From assembly GCF_000422505.1 (NCBI RefSeq), contig NZ_KE383866.1, positions 1-64,000 on the forward strand: a stretch of 64,000 nt of DNA. Reading direction: 5' to 3'. This stretch comes from Paenibacillus pinihumi DSM 23905 = JCM 16419 (lineage in GTDB: Bacteria > Bacillota > Bacilli > Paenibacillales > Paenibacillaceae). Below, one piece after another: positions 50,547 to 58,813 of this stretch. The translations under genes and the position numbers were made by a program. The notes under the pieces were generated by a model. The model saw only the letters and a program-made list of their open reading frames with translations, ran no database searches and was not told the origin of the DNA. Numbering within the stretch: the stretch's first letter is position 1; each line of letters starts with the position of its first letter.

Positions 50547-51515
50547 TTAGAATAATGATGTGTTGTTCATTCTCTTCGTAATGGAATTCGCACCTAGCAG
50601 AAGCATGAACGCAATGACGGACTTGACCAGACCAACAGCTGTTGCGTAGGAATAACGGCTTTGCGAAATACCGACCTGATATACATAAGTGTCGATAACG
50701 TTGCTGGATATTTCGTTAAGCTGGTTTTTCAGTACAAAAATTTGGTCGAAGTTGGAATTCAAAATTCCGCTGACGGCGAGAATGAATAGGATCGTGATCG
50801 TACCCTTGATCATCGGCAATGTGATGTAAAACATTTTCTGAAAGCGGCCTGCCCCGTCGATTGTGGCAGCTTCATACAGTTCTGGCGACACGCTTGTAAT
50901 GGCAGCAAGATAGATGATCGCCGACCATCCAAGCTCCTTCCAGATGTCTGAGCTGATGACGATGGCCCAGAAGTAACCGGGCTCTGCGAGATAGCTGATT
51001 GGTTCGTTGATCGCCCCGATTGCCAGCAACAGCTTGTTGATGATCCCGACATCGGCCAGCCAGGTGGTCAAGATACCGCCGAGGATGACCCAGGACAGAA
51101 AGTGCGGCAAATACGAGATGGTCTGCACGGCTTTTTTAAATCGGATGGAACGCAGCTCGTTCAGGAACAAGGCGAACAGAATCGGCAGTGGAAAACCGAT
51201 AATCAGCTTGAGCAGGCTCATGCCGAGTGTGTTCTTGATGACGTAGGGCAGGCTGTCATCCTCGAAGAATGCCCGGAAATGCTCCAGTCCCACCCACGGA
51301 GCTTGCGCGATAGAACGGACAATATTGAATTCTTTGAAGGAGATGATAATGCCGTACATCGGGATGTAGTGAAAGATTAGTAGCCAGACCATTCCGGATA
51401 AAGCCATGAGTTGTAACAGCTTTTGCTGCTTTAGCCGCCGGATGAAGTCTGAGCCTCTGCTTTTGGCGGGCGTCTCTGTGTGCGGTTGTTTCTGCTTACG
51501 AATCTTTAAATCCAT
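50547..51515 (-). CDS. ABC sugar permease, LplB type (module 2)
   Basis: A 322-residue permease from the ATG after GGGGGAGAAGCCGCT; an open frame upstream has no ribosome site. A basic cytoplasmic N-terminus of about 40 residues precedes helix 1 (LMALSGMVWLLIFHYIPMYGIIISF). Coupling motif YEAATIDGAGRFQKMFYITLPMI. First gene of sugar module 2, followed by its partner permease, binder, kinase and regulator. Confidence 0.94.
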   Translation of the reverse strand: MDLKIRKQKQPHTETPAKSRGSDFIRRLKQQKLLQLMALSGMVWLLIFHYIPMYGIIISFKEFNIVRSIAQAPWVGLEHFRAFFEDDSLPYVIKNTLGMSLLKLIIGFPLPILFALFLNELRSIRFKKAVQTISYLPHFLSWVILGGILTTWLADVGIINKLLLAIGAINEPISYLAEPGYFWAIVISSDIWKELGWSAIIYLAAITSVSPELYEAATIDGAGRFQKMFYITLPMIKGTITILFILAVSGILNSNFDQIFVLKNQLNEISSNVIDTYVYQVGISQSRYSYATAVGLVKSVIAFMLLLGANSITKRMNNTSLF

Positions 51516-51708
51516 AGCGGCTTCTCCCCCATTTCTGCTGATGTGCTTGCCAGTAGAATTAGTATAGGGCAGACGCTGGGGGGTGGTTAAGGGTTGGAAT
51601 TTTGTTATTGGTAACAAAATTTCGGGTTTGGGGGAGGGGAAAATAAATAGGAGCAAGAAAAAGTCCAGCTTAAGCCGCTGGACCCTGTGTTAAAAATATT
51701 TGAAGGCT

Positions 51709-52488
51709 TTATACATTTTCGTAATTCTCTACTTGTAAAATTTGAGTTAGAAGCTCTTCTTCTTTCATAAATTTGAATTTACTACTCTTATCAGGATTAG
51801 GATCATCCATTAAATAATAAGTTTTTTGACCTACCTGATGAGATAAAAACCACTTTTCATCCCCTAACTTAATAAATACTGCTTTGTTAATCGGATTTAA
51901 ATCCCTAAAGTTAAGAAATTTTGTTGCAATATGAGATATTGGAATTAATACTGTGCACGTAACAAGATAAATAACTGATAACCCTAATAAAACTCCCAGT
52001 CTTTCAGAAAAACTAAGAGCCTGCGATACGATTTCAGCGTAAAAAGTAGTTCCAACAAAATAACTAGGTAACAAATATAAACTTAAAAAAAACAAACTTA
52101 GTAATACATATAAAAGGATATTAGAGGACGACCTTTTTTTGAATACATCAAAAAAGTTCATCTTCTTAATTTCAACTAGCCATAAAATAGTAAACAAATA
52201 AACAAGAAAAATAATTACCCAAACTATAACAAGTATATTGTTGTATAAATTTTTACTACTAAATAAAGTCACAGTAAATGCCAACAACGTTATAATCGTA
52301 AAAAATATTTCTAAAATAATTTTAAGAAATTTAATTAAAAACCTCTTCTCCTTAGAAAATAATTTTTGTTCTATTATTCCTGAAGATAGTATAGTAATTG
52401 GTTTTAACTTCAATATTATTAACATGAAAGATAATACAGTTCCATAAATACCGATTTTTGAAATTAGTTCGTTTGTTATATCTTTTAT
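51709..52488 (-). CDS. Hypothetical membrane protein, AT-rich, possible ATA start
   Basis: About 259 residues with four to five hydrophobic helices (FFTIITLLAFTVTLFSS, ILVIVWVIIFLVYLFTILWLV, ILLYVLLSLFFLSLYLLPSYF, VLLGLSVIYLVTCTVLIPI) and a cytoplasmic tail (KWFLSHQVGQKTYYLMDDPNPDKSSKF). The first ATG is 52425, but 21 more in-frame codons (ITNELISKIGIYGTVLSF) lie above it, and an ATA at 52488 sits eight bases after a perfect AAGGAGG; no other start explains that site. Base composition is far more AT-rich than its neighbours, which suggests transfer. The family is not recognised. Confidence 0.65.
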   Translation of the reverse strand: MKDITNELISKIGIYGTVLSFMLIILKLKPITILSSGIIEQKLFSKEKRFLIKFLKIILEIFFTIITLLAFTVTLFSSKNLYNNILVIVWVIIFLVYLFTILWLVEIKKMNFFDVFKKRSSSNILLYVLLSLFFLSLYLLPSYFVGTTFYAEIVSQALSFSERLGVLLGLSVIYLVTCTVLIPISHIATKFLNFRDLNPINKAVFIKLGDEKWFLSHQVGQKTYYLMDDPNPDKSSKFKFMKEEELLTQILQVENYENV

Positions 52489-52542
52489 TTGCTTTTCCTC
52501 CTTGTTATATGTAGGGAAAAACGTTAATTTCTTAATAATTCT

Positions 52543-53445
52543 TTAATGCACATCATCTCTACTCTCATATTCATCTAAACTTATTCCATTTTTTAACTTC
52601 CACTCTTTTCTTCCATTCATGGAACTATTCCTTACAATAGCCGCTGCTGCCGAGGGGGCTGTAAAATCAATATCTTTAGTTAACTCAAAAAAACTATCGT
52701 TGTCTGAAAATTTAAAATAACCCTCTGCTTCAAGTTGTTTCCTCAACTTGACATAATTATGACTTGAAAAACTATTAACATGTTCCTTTCTTATAAAAGA
52801 ACCGCTTAAAAGCCTATATCTATTCTCTATGATAATCAGCTTTGCTTGTCTTGATTGCTCACCTTTTACTCCAGGAACGCTTAAATAGAAGATTGTTTCC
52901 TCTTGTTTCATTTCATTATTTTTTTGACCTTCTAGTGCCTGAGCCTTTGTAAAATCTAGAATACCTAAATGACTTAAAACAAATATAATATTATCACTAA
53001 AATCTTTCATATCGTCACAATCTGAGAGCGGCAATTTAGAGCCAGGAGGATTATTCGAATTACTAATTTTTATAGAAGTCTGGCTTCTTCGAGCGACCTC
53101 AAACAAATCTTTTTCAAGATATCTTACATGAGATTTTGTTAAATTAGTATCTTTACTAATAAAAATAACAACATCGCTCCACCAGTCTTTACTTTTAAAT
53201 TGATCGGCAATTCTCTTATTTACTTCATCCGCCTCCCCGATATAAATTTTCTTCTGATAAGAATCCTCTATTTCAGAAATTAAAAAATATATACCTGGGG
53301 CGGTTAACTCTTCAAAATTCTGAAATACTTGAACATGCTTCCTTTGACCTATATATGCTTTACCGGTCCAGTTACTAAGTTCAGCGGTCTTCAGATTTTT
53401 TTCTTTTTCACTCATGATATAAAGTTTTATGGATTTACCTCTCAT
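52543..53445 (-). CDS. GIY-YIG nuclease-domain protein with C-terminal DUF4357
   Basis: A 300-residue protein from the ATG after GGGGGAAATGAA. The GIY-YIG domain (about 35-130) reads GIYFLISEIEDSYQKKIYIGEADEVNKRI, with the Arg and Glu positions in VNKRIADQF and RYLEKDLFEVAR. The C-terminal DUF4357 reads APSAAAAIVRNSSMNGRKEWKLKNG. Such proteins cut or bind DNA and occur in mobile and defence islands; the target is unknown. It has the same AT-rich composition as the membrane gene 54 bases downstream, so the two likely form one transferred unit. Confidence 0.85.
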   Translation of the reverse strand: MRGKSIKLYIMSEKEKNLKTAELSNWTGKAYIGQRKHVQVFQNFEELTAPGIYFLISEIEDSYQKKIYIGEADEVNKRIADQFKSKDWWSDVVIFISKDTNLTKSHVRYLEKDLFEVARRSQTSIKISNSNNPPGSKLPLSDCDDMKDFSDNIIFVLSHLGILDFTKAQALEGQKNNEMKQEETIFYLSVPGVKGEQSRQAKLIIIENRYRLLSGSFIRKEHVNSFSSHNYVKLRKQLEAEGYFKFSDNDSFFELTKDIDFTAPSAAAAIVRNSSMNGRKEWKLKNGISLDEYESRDDVH

Positions 53446-53550
53446 TTCATTTCCCCCGAAATTTAGCAATGCCTTACTAATAATCATTATACTATATTAT
53501 GGAAGATAATGAACTTTAATCATACAAACATCTCATCAAAACTATAAATA

Positions 53551-53575
53551 CAAAAAACCGCCTGACAAGGCGGTA
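53551..53575 (-). terminator. Terminator after the duplicated-domain secreted protein
   Basis: On the minus strand CCGCCTTGTCAGGCGG followed by TTTTTTG. Confidence 0.85.
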
Positions 53576-53606
53576 ATTCGAAACATATTGTATATGGAAT
53601 TGCCAA

Positions 53607-54434
53607 TCACTGATTCACAGCAAACACCCCAATTTGCTCTCCAAACTGTCCAACCCATAGAGCCCCGTCACCGATCATAACACCTTTCCAGTTGGCAACT
53701 ACTATATCAACTTTTTGAGCTAATAACTTCTTCTTAACATTAGCCGTGATGATTATATCGTATTTTGCAATAAAGTCTTTCTTAGATTTGATTTCTATGC
53801 TTTTTCCCTTGCTGTTTACTTTCAACGGGTATGCGATGGTGTTTGCTACTTCGGATTTATTGCCTTTGCTAACGTCTTTTTGGAGCTTATTAAAGAAATG
53901 CTCAAATTCTATTGCATTTTTGATACCGGCAGCTTCATATGGATTTTTAATAATATTTACCGCAATAACCCCAAGTTTATTGTTCTGTATGCCGATCCAC
54001 AAGTCACCTTCACCAACCATAATCCCTTTCCAGTTCACAAACACCTTATCAGCCTTTTGAGCTGACAGCTGTTCACGTACACGGGAAGTGAAGATTTGAT
54101 CATATTTCTTAATAAATTCATTCTTGTTATGAATCACAAATGTTTTGTTATCTTTATTTAGATTCATAGGATAGGAAACCAGATCAGCTACTTCTTTTGG
54201 TTTGTTATCCTCGACAGCTTTCTGTAATTTTGCAAAATAGGTTGTGAATACTGCCGGATCATCAATCCCGGCAACATAATAAGGATTTTTGCTAGCTGAC
54301 TTCGCTACTGAAACAGCCGGTGCTGTATTTGTACCTTTTGTGCCTTGCTCAGCCCAGGCTTGACCCGAAAATGCAGTTAGAACAACGGTGGCACTCAAAA
54401 TAATTGCGGCTTTTTTCATGCTTGTGTTTGTCAT
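53607..54434 (-). CDS. Secreted protein with two tandem copies of a ~110-residue domain
   Basis: A 275-residue protein from the ATG after GGAGGAATTAATC. The signal peptide (MKKAAIILSATVVLTAFSG) ends AQA-like (GQAWA). Repeat 1 runs NPYYVAGIDDPAVFTTYFAK to KLGVIAVN, repeat 2 NPYEAAGIKNAIEFEHFFNK to IGVFAVN. Each has a conserved YP(M/L).. (K/S) segment, a KKYD/AKYD motif and VNWKGIM/ANWKGVM-x-G-(E/D)GxLW. The fold resembles NTF2/SnoaL-like stress proteins of Gram-positives, but I cannot name it. Internal duplication is certain; the function is unknown. Confidence 0.78.
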   Translation of the reverse strand: MTNTSMKKAAIILSATVVLTAFSGQAWAEQGTKGTNTAPAVSVAKSASKNPYYVAGIDDPAVFTTYFAKLQKAVEDNKPKEVADLVSYPMNLNKDNKTFVIHNKNEFIKKYDQIFTSRVREQLSAQKADKVFVNWKGIMVGEGDLWIGIQNNKLGVIAVNIIKNPYEAAGIKNAIEFEHFFNKLQKDVSKGNKSEVANTIAYPLKVNSKGKSIEIKSKKDFIAKYDIIITANVKKKLLAQKVDIVVANWKGVMIGDGALWVGQFGEQIGVFAVNQ

Positions 54435-54635
54435 GATTAATTCCTCCAAGTCATTTGATACTCAGAGTATATAATTAAGATGTGTCCGACAGGTGTACAT
54501 GGCGTGTTTATTTATTCATAGACTTACTTTATTGAATAGTTTCATTCTAACGGTCTGCTCGCTTCTATTAATTCATCCTGTTCATCCAAGTGTCTTAGAG
54601 TCTTTTCATTATCATTTCTATTTGAGTTTGATACA

Positions 54636-54669
54636 AAAAAACCGACCCCCTTCACGAGAGTCGGCTTCA
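54636..54669 (-). terminator. Terminator of sugar module 3
   Basis: On the minus strand GCCGACTCTCG..GGGGGTCGGTTTTTTTG, directly after the FAD oxidoreductase stop. Confidence 0.85.
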
Positions 54670-54679
54670 ACCATGGCTG

Positions 54680-56035
54680 CTAAATCGCAGCCTTCTCTTT
54701 GCGCAGTTCCTCCTGCAGCCGGTCAACCGGCACAAGAAGCGGCTCAGCCTCCAGGAGCACCGACAAGGCAGCCGCCGTTCCGGCCGCCTGGCCTGTAGCC
54801 ATGCAGCTTGGTGTCAGACGGGTCGTGGCCAGCGCTTCATGCGTAGTCGAGATGCATCGTCCTGCTGCCAGAAGGTTGCGTACATTGCAGGAAATGAGAC
54901 ACCGGTATGGAATGTCATAAGCCCCGTCTCCTGCAATAAAGGCGGCCACAACTCCTTTGCCTGACGGATCATGGATGTCAATCGGATATCCGCTTCTGGC
55001 AATGACATCGTCAAACTTGCGGCCGGCAATGACATCCTCCTTGGCCAGCGCATAATGGCCGACGATGCGCCGGGATTCCCGAATCCCAATTTGCGGGGCA
55101 ACTGCCGAAATCGATGCCTTTTCGAAGCCCGGTACATCACGCTGCAAAAATTCGGCTATCATGAGCACCTGCTTGCGCCCCTCCTGCTCGGCACGGGTCA
55201 AATCCTCTGCATTCGTCGCATCAAGCCCCTGTACTCTGGTGCAGTTGATCAGCACTTCATCCTCAGCCGGTCCTGTGAAGAACAGCACCTGATCGCGATT
55301 GACCGGCACATTGGCCTTTTTCCAATGCGAGTAGAAGCCGCTTACCCCGGTCAGCGGAATGTCCGAAAGCTGATCAACCGGCGTTTTCTCATAAAAGTCT
55401 TCCGGGTGCTGCTGCATATAATCCTTCACCTTGGCCAGATCGACACCGCGCATTCTGAACTTCATGGTCATCGGCTGCGACTGCCGGTCACCGTCACGAC
55501 CCTGCACCGTTTCTGCCCCGGATAAGTGGGCCACGTCCGCATCGCCGCTTGTATCCACGAACACTTTTGCCCTGAGTTCTGTCCGGCCGGACTTATTGGT
55601 AATCCGTACAGCACAGATCGTATTGTCCGTCATCTCCACCCCATCCACGAAGCTGTGCAAGAGCAGCTTGACACCTGCTTCCCGCAGCATATCGGTTGCC
55701 ACCACCTGATAGACTTCCGGGTGGTAAGGTGTAAGGGTATGCACAAATCCGACCGTATCCCGCAGATGTCCCGGCGATCCGCCCCGCTCCTGCAACCGGT
55801 CTACAATTTCCTGCGCGATGCCCTTAATTACCTGTTCACCAGAGTCAGTATGGAACGTCATCCAAGGATAGACCATTGCAGCAGTTGACATGCCGCCAAC
55901 AAAGCCGTACCGCTCAACTAGAATGGTCCGCACGCCCTGTCTTCCGGCGGCAATCGCTGCCGTTATGCCCGCCGGTCCGCCTCCTACAATGACAACATCT
56001 GCTTCCACGATTTTAGCGTGACTACTTCTGCTCAA
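54680..56035 (-). CDS. FAD-dependent oxidoreductase (FAD_oxidored family)
   Basis: A 451-residue flavoprotein from the TTG eight bases after GAGGAG (a GTG three codons upstream overlaps that site). N-terminal dinucleotide motif DVVIVGGGPAGITAAIAAGRQG (GxGxxG) and ERYGFVGGMSTAAMV; C-terminal FAD motif NLLAAGRCISTTHEALATTRLTPSCMATGQAAG. The family reduces or oxidises small molecules and often stands beside sugar ABC transporters. It is the last gene of module 3; it may oxidise the imported compound or its breakdown product. Confidence 0.88.
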   Translation of the reverse strand: MSRSSHAKIVEADVVIVGGGPAGITAAIAAGRQGVRTILVERYGFVGGMSTAAMVYPWMTFHTDSGEQVIKGIAQEIVDRLQERGGSPGHLRDTVGFVHTLTPYHPEVYQVVATDMLREAGVKLLLHSFVDGVEMTDNTICAVRITNKSGRTELRAKVFVDTSGDADVAHLSGAETVQGRDGDRQSQPMTMKFRMRGVDLAKVKDYMQQHPEDFYEKTPVDQLSDIPLTGVSGFYSHWKKANVPVNRDQVLFFTGPAEDEVLINCTRVQGLDATNAEDLTRAEQEGRKQVLMIAEFLQRDVPGFEKASISAVAPQIGIRESRRIVGHYALAKEDVIAGRKFDDVIARSGYPIDIHDPSGKGVVAAFIAGDGAYDIPYRCLISCNVRNLLAAGRCISTTHEALATTRLTPSCMATGQAAGTAAALSVLLEAEPLLVPVDRLQEELRKEKAAI

Positions 56036-56053
56036 TCCGATCACTCCTCTTCC

Positions 56054-56908
56054 CTATTCTTTTAATCCGGTCATGGCCACACCCTCAATAAACTGCCTCT
56101 GTGCCAGGAAGAACACGATTAACAGCGGTACAGTTGCCATTACCGTTGCACTCATCAGGTAGTGCCAAGCCGTTCCGACTTCATCCGTAAATAACGACAG
56201 ACCGAGCGGCAATGTCATCAGCTCACGGGAATTAATAAAAATTAACGGATCAAAAAACTCGTTCCACACCGTAACAAAGGTGAAGATAGTTAGGGTCGCC
56301 AGCCCCGGCTTTGCGATCGGCAGCATGATCTGCGCATAGATTCTGAACCGGCTGCAGCCGTCTATCATGGCCGCTTCCTCCAGTTCAACCGGAACGGTGA
56401 TGAAAAACTGCCGCATGACGAAGATGCCGAATATTCCGCCAGCCCCGAAGATCGGCAGCAAAATGAGCGGCAAATGCGTATTAATCCAGTTCAGCTCCCG
56501 CATGAATAAAAACATGGGAATGGCCGTTACTTCATGCGGAATCATCATGGCGCTGAGCAGCACCAGGAAGACCGCATTCCGTCCTTTAAACGGGATCTTT
56601 GCAAAAGCATAGCCGGACAATGAGGCAAAAAACACCGTTCCGAGCACGACCAGCAAGGCAATATAAACACTATTAAAATAAAACCGGTGAAATGGAATCA
56701 AATTAAATACGTCAATATAATTCTGAAACCGGAATGTGGCCGGTATAAATTGAGGCGGGTACGTAAAGATATTCTGCGGTTCCTTGAACGAAGTGGAAAT
56801 CATCCACAGGAACGGCACAATCATAATAAACGAAATGATCGTGAGCACGCTATATGTGCCGACAGCACCGGAAGTCATGCGAAAAGACGGCTTATGCGTC
56901 GCCTTCAT
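56054..56908 (-). CDS. ABC sugar permease, UgpE/MalG type (module 3)
   Basis: A 284-residue six-helix permease: VLTIISFIMIVPFLWMISTSFKEP near the start, coupling motif LEEAAMIDGCSRFRIYAQIMLPIAKP, C-terminus QRQFIEGVAMTGLKE. The start codon lies inside the end of the partner permease gene (17 bases overlap), showing translational coupling. This is the MalG/UgpE class, different from the YtcP class of modules 1 and 2. Confidence 0.95.
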   Translation of the reverse strand: MKATHKPSFRMTSGAVGTYSVLTIISFIMIVPFLWMISTSFKEPQNIFTYPPQFIPATFRFQNYIDVFNLIPFHRFYFNSVYIALLVVLGTVFFASLSGYAFAKIPFKGRNAVFLVLLSAMMIPHEVTAIPMFLFMRELNWINTHLPLILLPIFGAGGIFGIFVMRQFFITVPVELEEAAMIDGCSRFRIYAQIMLPIAKPGLATLTIFTFVTVWNEFFDPLIFINSRELMTLPLGLSLFTDEVGTAWHYLMSATVMATVPLLIVFFLAQRQFIEGVAMTGLKE

Positions 56909-57815
56909 TAAACACCCACCTCTTTCGGAGCTGCCATTGCAGCAAGGTCAATACGAGCACAACAACAAACAGGACGAATGCAAGCGATGATGCATAGCCG
57001 AGTTGAAACATTTTGAACGCCTTTTCCCATATATAATAAACCAGCACCTTCGTGCTATTGTTCGGTCCGCCCTGCGTCATGACATAAATTTGGCCAAAAA
57101 CCTTCAGGGACCCAATGACAGTCATGACAACGGTCAAAAACACGGTAGGCGTAATCATGGGCAAAGTGACGTTGAAAAACGTCTTTGCTTTTCCTGCCCC
57201 ATCAAGCGTTGCGGCTTCATACAGGGAACGCGGTACTTGCTGGATCGCCGCAATGAACAGTATCATGTTCAGGCCGACATTTTTCAATACACTGGTTACA
57301 ATAACTGCCGGCATAGCCAAGTCCTTGTTGTAGAGCCATGCCGGGCCCTTAATATCCAGCAGCAGCAGCACCTGGTTAATCAGTCCGGAATCGGTGGCAA
57401 ACATATACTTCCACACAATGGCCCACACGATCAGGGAGGTCATCACCGGTACGAATATCGCGGTACGGAACAATCCGATTCCGCGCATGCTTTTGGACAA
57501 CAGCAGTGCCAGCAGCAAGGCTAATACGATATTGAACGGGACAAGTCCGGCCGTGAAATAAACGGTATTGCCGAAAACCTTCCAAAACATAGCATCAGAT
57601 AAAATATGCCGGTAATTATCCAAGCCGATAAAACGGTATTCACCCAGCAGCGGCCAGTCCGTCAAGCTCATATAGAGTGCCAAGCCAAGCGGAAACAGCA
57701 GCAGCAGTATAAACCCTAGCACCATTGGCGATACGAACAGCCAGCCCGTAATTTGTGCCTCTCTGGCTAGCGGGCCTCTTCTTTGGCGCTTGCCTGCTTT
57801 CTTCACAAGATTCAC
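56892..57815 (-). CDS. ABC sugar permease, UgpA/MalF type (module 3)
   Basis: A 307-residue permease with GTG start after GAGGGCG. N-terminal basic stretch, then TGWLFVSPMVLGFILLLLFPLGLALYMS, coupling motif YEAATLDGAGKAKTFFNVTLPMI, and VMTQGGPNNSTKVLVYYIWEKAF typical of UgpA. It forms the channel with the overlapping UgpE-type protein. It begins six bases after the TIM-barrel gene. Confidence 0.95.
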   Translation of the reverse strand: MNLVKKAGKRQRRGPLAREAQITGWLFVSPMVLGFILLLLFPLGLALYMSLTDWPLLGEYRFIGLDNYRHILSDAMFWKVFGNTVYFTAGLVPFNIVLALLLALLLSKSMRGIGLFRTAIFVPVMTSLIVWAIVWKYMFATDSGLINQVLLLLDIKGPAWLYNKDLAMPAVIVTSVLKNVGLNMILFIAAIQQVPRSLYEAATLDGAGKAKTFFNVTLPMITPTVFLTVVMTVIGSLKVFGQIYVMTQGGPNNSTKVLVYYIWEKAFKMFQLGYASSLAFVLFVVVLVLTLLQWQLRKRWVFNEGDA

Positions 57816-57821
57816 CGCCCT

Positions 57822-58514
57822 CTAGCTCAATCTGTCGATCGCGTTGCGAAATCCGCTTACTGCCTTGCGGAGCTGCTGCTCCGTCTTCCCCGTCACGATT
57901 GCCCCCAGCATGATCGCCTTGACACCCGTATCCCGCAAAGGCTCTACATCCTCCGGTATCAGCTTGCGCTGGGAAGGAACCATTACAGGCACTTGGGCCT
58001 GCTCAACGAGATAACGGTATTTCAGCACATCCGCGAAGCAAAGCGGCGTCCCGTACTCTGTGCCGGGAATAATCGAAGCCTCCAGCGCCGTGAATCCATA
58101 ATAACGGGCCGACTTTACGATAGACAGGTCATACTGTTCATTGATGGCAAAGGTTCTGTCCATCCCCAGCTCCCCAAGCATGAAGGAAGGCAGATGATGC
58201 GCATATATGGAAAAGAAATCAAAGCCAAGCTCTGCGAGCCGCCCGATATCCTCGCGCCGTGCCCCTTCCACGCTGCCGGATGGCACTACGCCAAGCGGGC
58301 CGTCGAATTGTTTCCGAATCTCGCGAAAGATTTCTATATATTCATCCAGCGGGCCAAAATGATTGCCGCTTGCCCGATGCCCTACATTATAGTGCACCTT
58401 CAGCCCGTCTGCTCCCTCCTCCAGCGCCGCCTTGGCCAGTGCCGCGTCATTGGCGGGCAGACTGACAACTAATGACAGCTCACACTTGCTTAATGCTTCC
58501 TTCAATCGTGCCAT
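57822..58514 (-). CDS. TIM-barrel protein of unknown function in sugar module 3
   Basis: A 230-residue protein with AGAGGAGGCAATCAGG before the ATG. Motifs are SLPANDAALAKAALEEGADGLKVHYNV, LGVVPSGSVEGARREDI, FDFFSIYAHHLPSFM and VKAIMLGAIVTGKTEQQL. The gradual beta/alpha pattern and the phosphate-site-like GAIVTGK near the end suggest a (beta/alpha)8 phosphosugar or aldolase-type enzyme such as NanE-like epimerases, but I do not recognise a specific family. It sits between the binder gene and the permeases in the operon, so it likely acts on the imported sugar. Confidence 0.7.
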   Translation of the reverse strand: MARLKEALSKCELSLVVSLPANDAALAKAALEEGADGLKVHYNVGHRASGNHFGPLDEYIEIFREIRKQFDGPLGVVPSGSVEGARREDIGRLAELGFDFFSIYAHHLPSFMLGELGMDRTFAINEQYDLSIVKSARYYGFTALEASIIPGTEYGTPLCFADVLKYRYLVEQAQVPVMVPSQRKLIPEDVEPLRDTGVKAIMLGAIVTGKTEQQLRKAVSGFRNAIDRLS

Positions 58515-58629
58515 CCTGATTGCCTCCTCTATAAAAGAAGCGGTTCATATTTCGAACCGCATGCTTTCATTCTCTATTTACGGCTCTACACAGAAATCAG
58601 TGCTTAACACCAACTTGGGGGAGCGCTCC

Positions 58630-58748
58630 GAGAAAGAGGGGACTTCCGATCGCTGTTGTTCCCGGATTTCCTGTATTCCTCCCTGTACGTGGTTGAAATC
58701 CGCGAACAAAGGCGACCGCTGCGCTTCTCCAGCCTCCCTCTTTCTCTC
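58630..58748 (-). repeat. Dispersed palindromic repeat, copy 4
   Basis: Outer arms GAGAAAGAGGG (58630-58640) and CCCTCTTTCTC (58737-58747) are perfectly complementary but different from those of copy 2. Inside: CCGATCGCTGTTGTTCCCGG, ATTTCC, loop, GAAATCCGCGAACAAAGGCG, CGCTTCTCCAG. It lies in the gap between the binder and TIM-barrel genes of one operon. Confidence 0.8.
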
Positions 58749-58813
58749 CGCTCTTGCGACGTTAGGCCCTCAAGCACTTATTTTAAATTGAGTCCCTTTT
58801 ACGGAATTTACTT

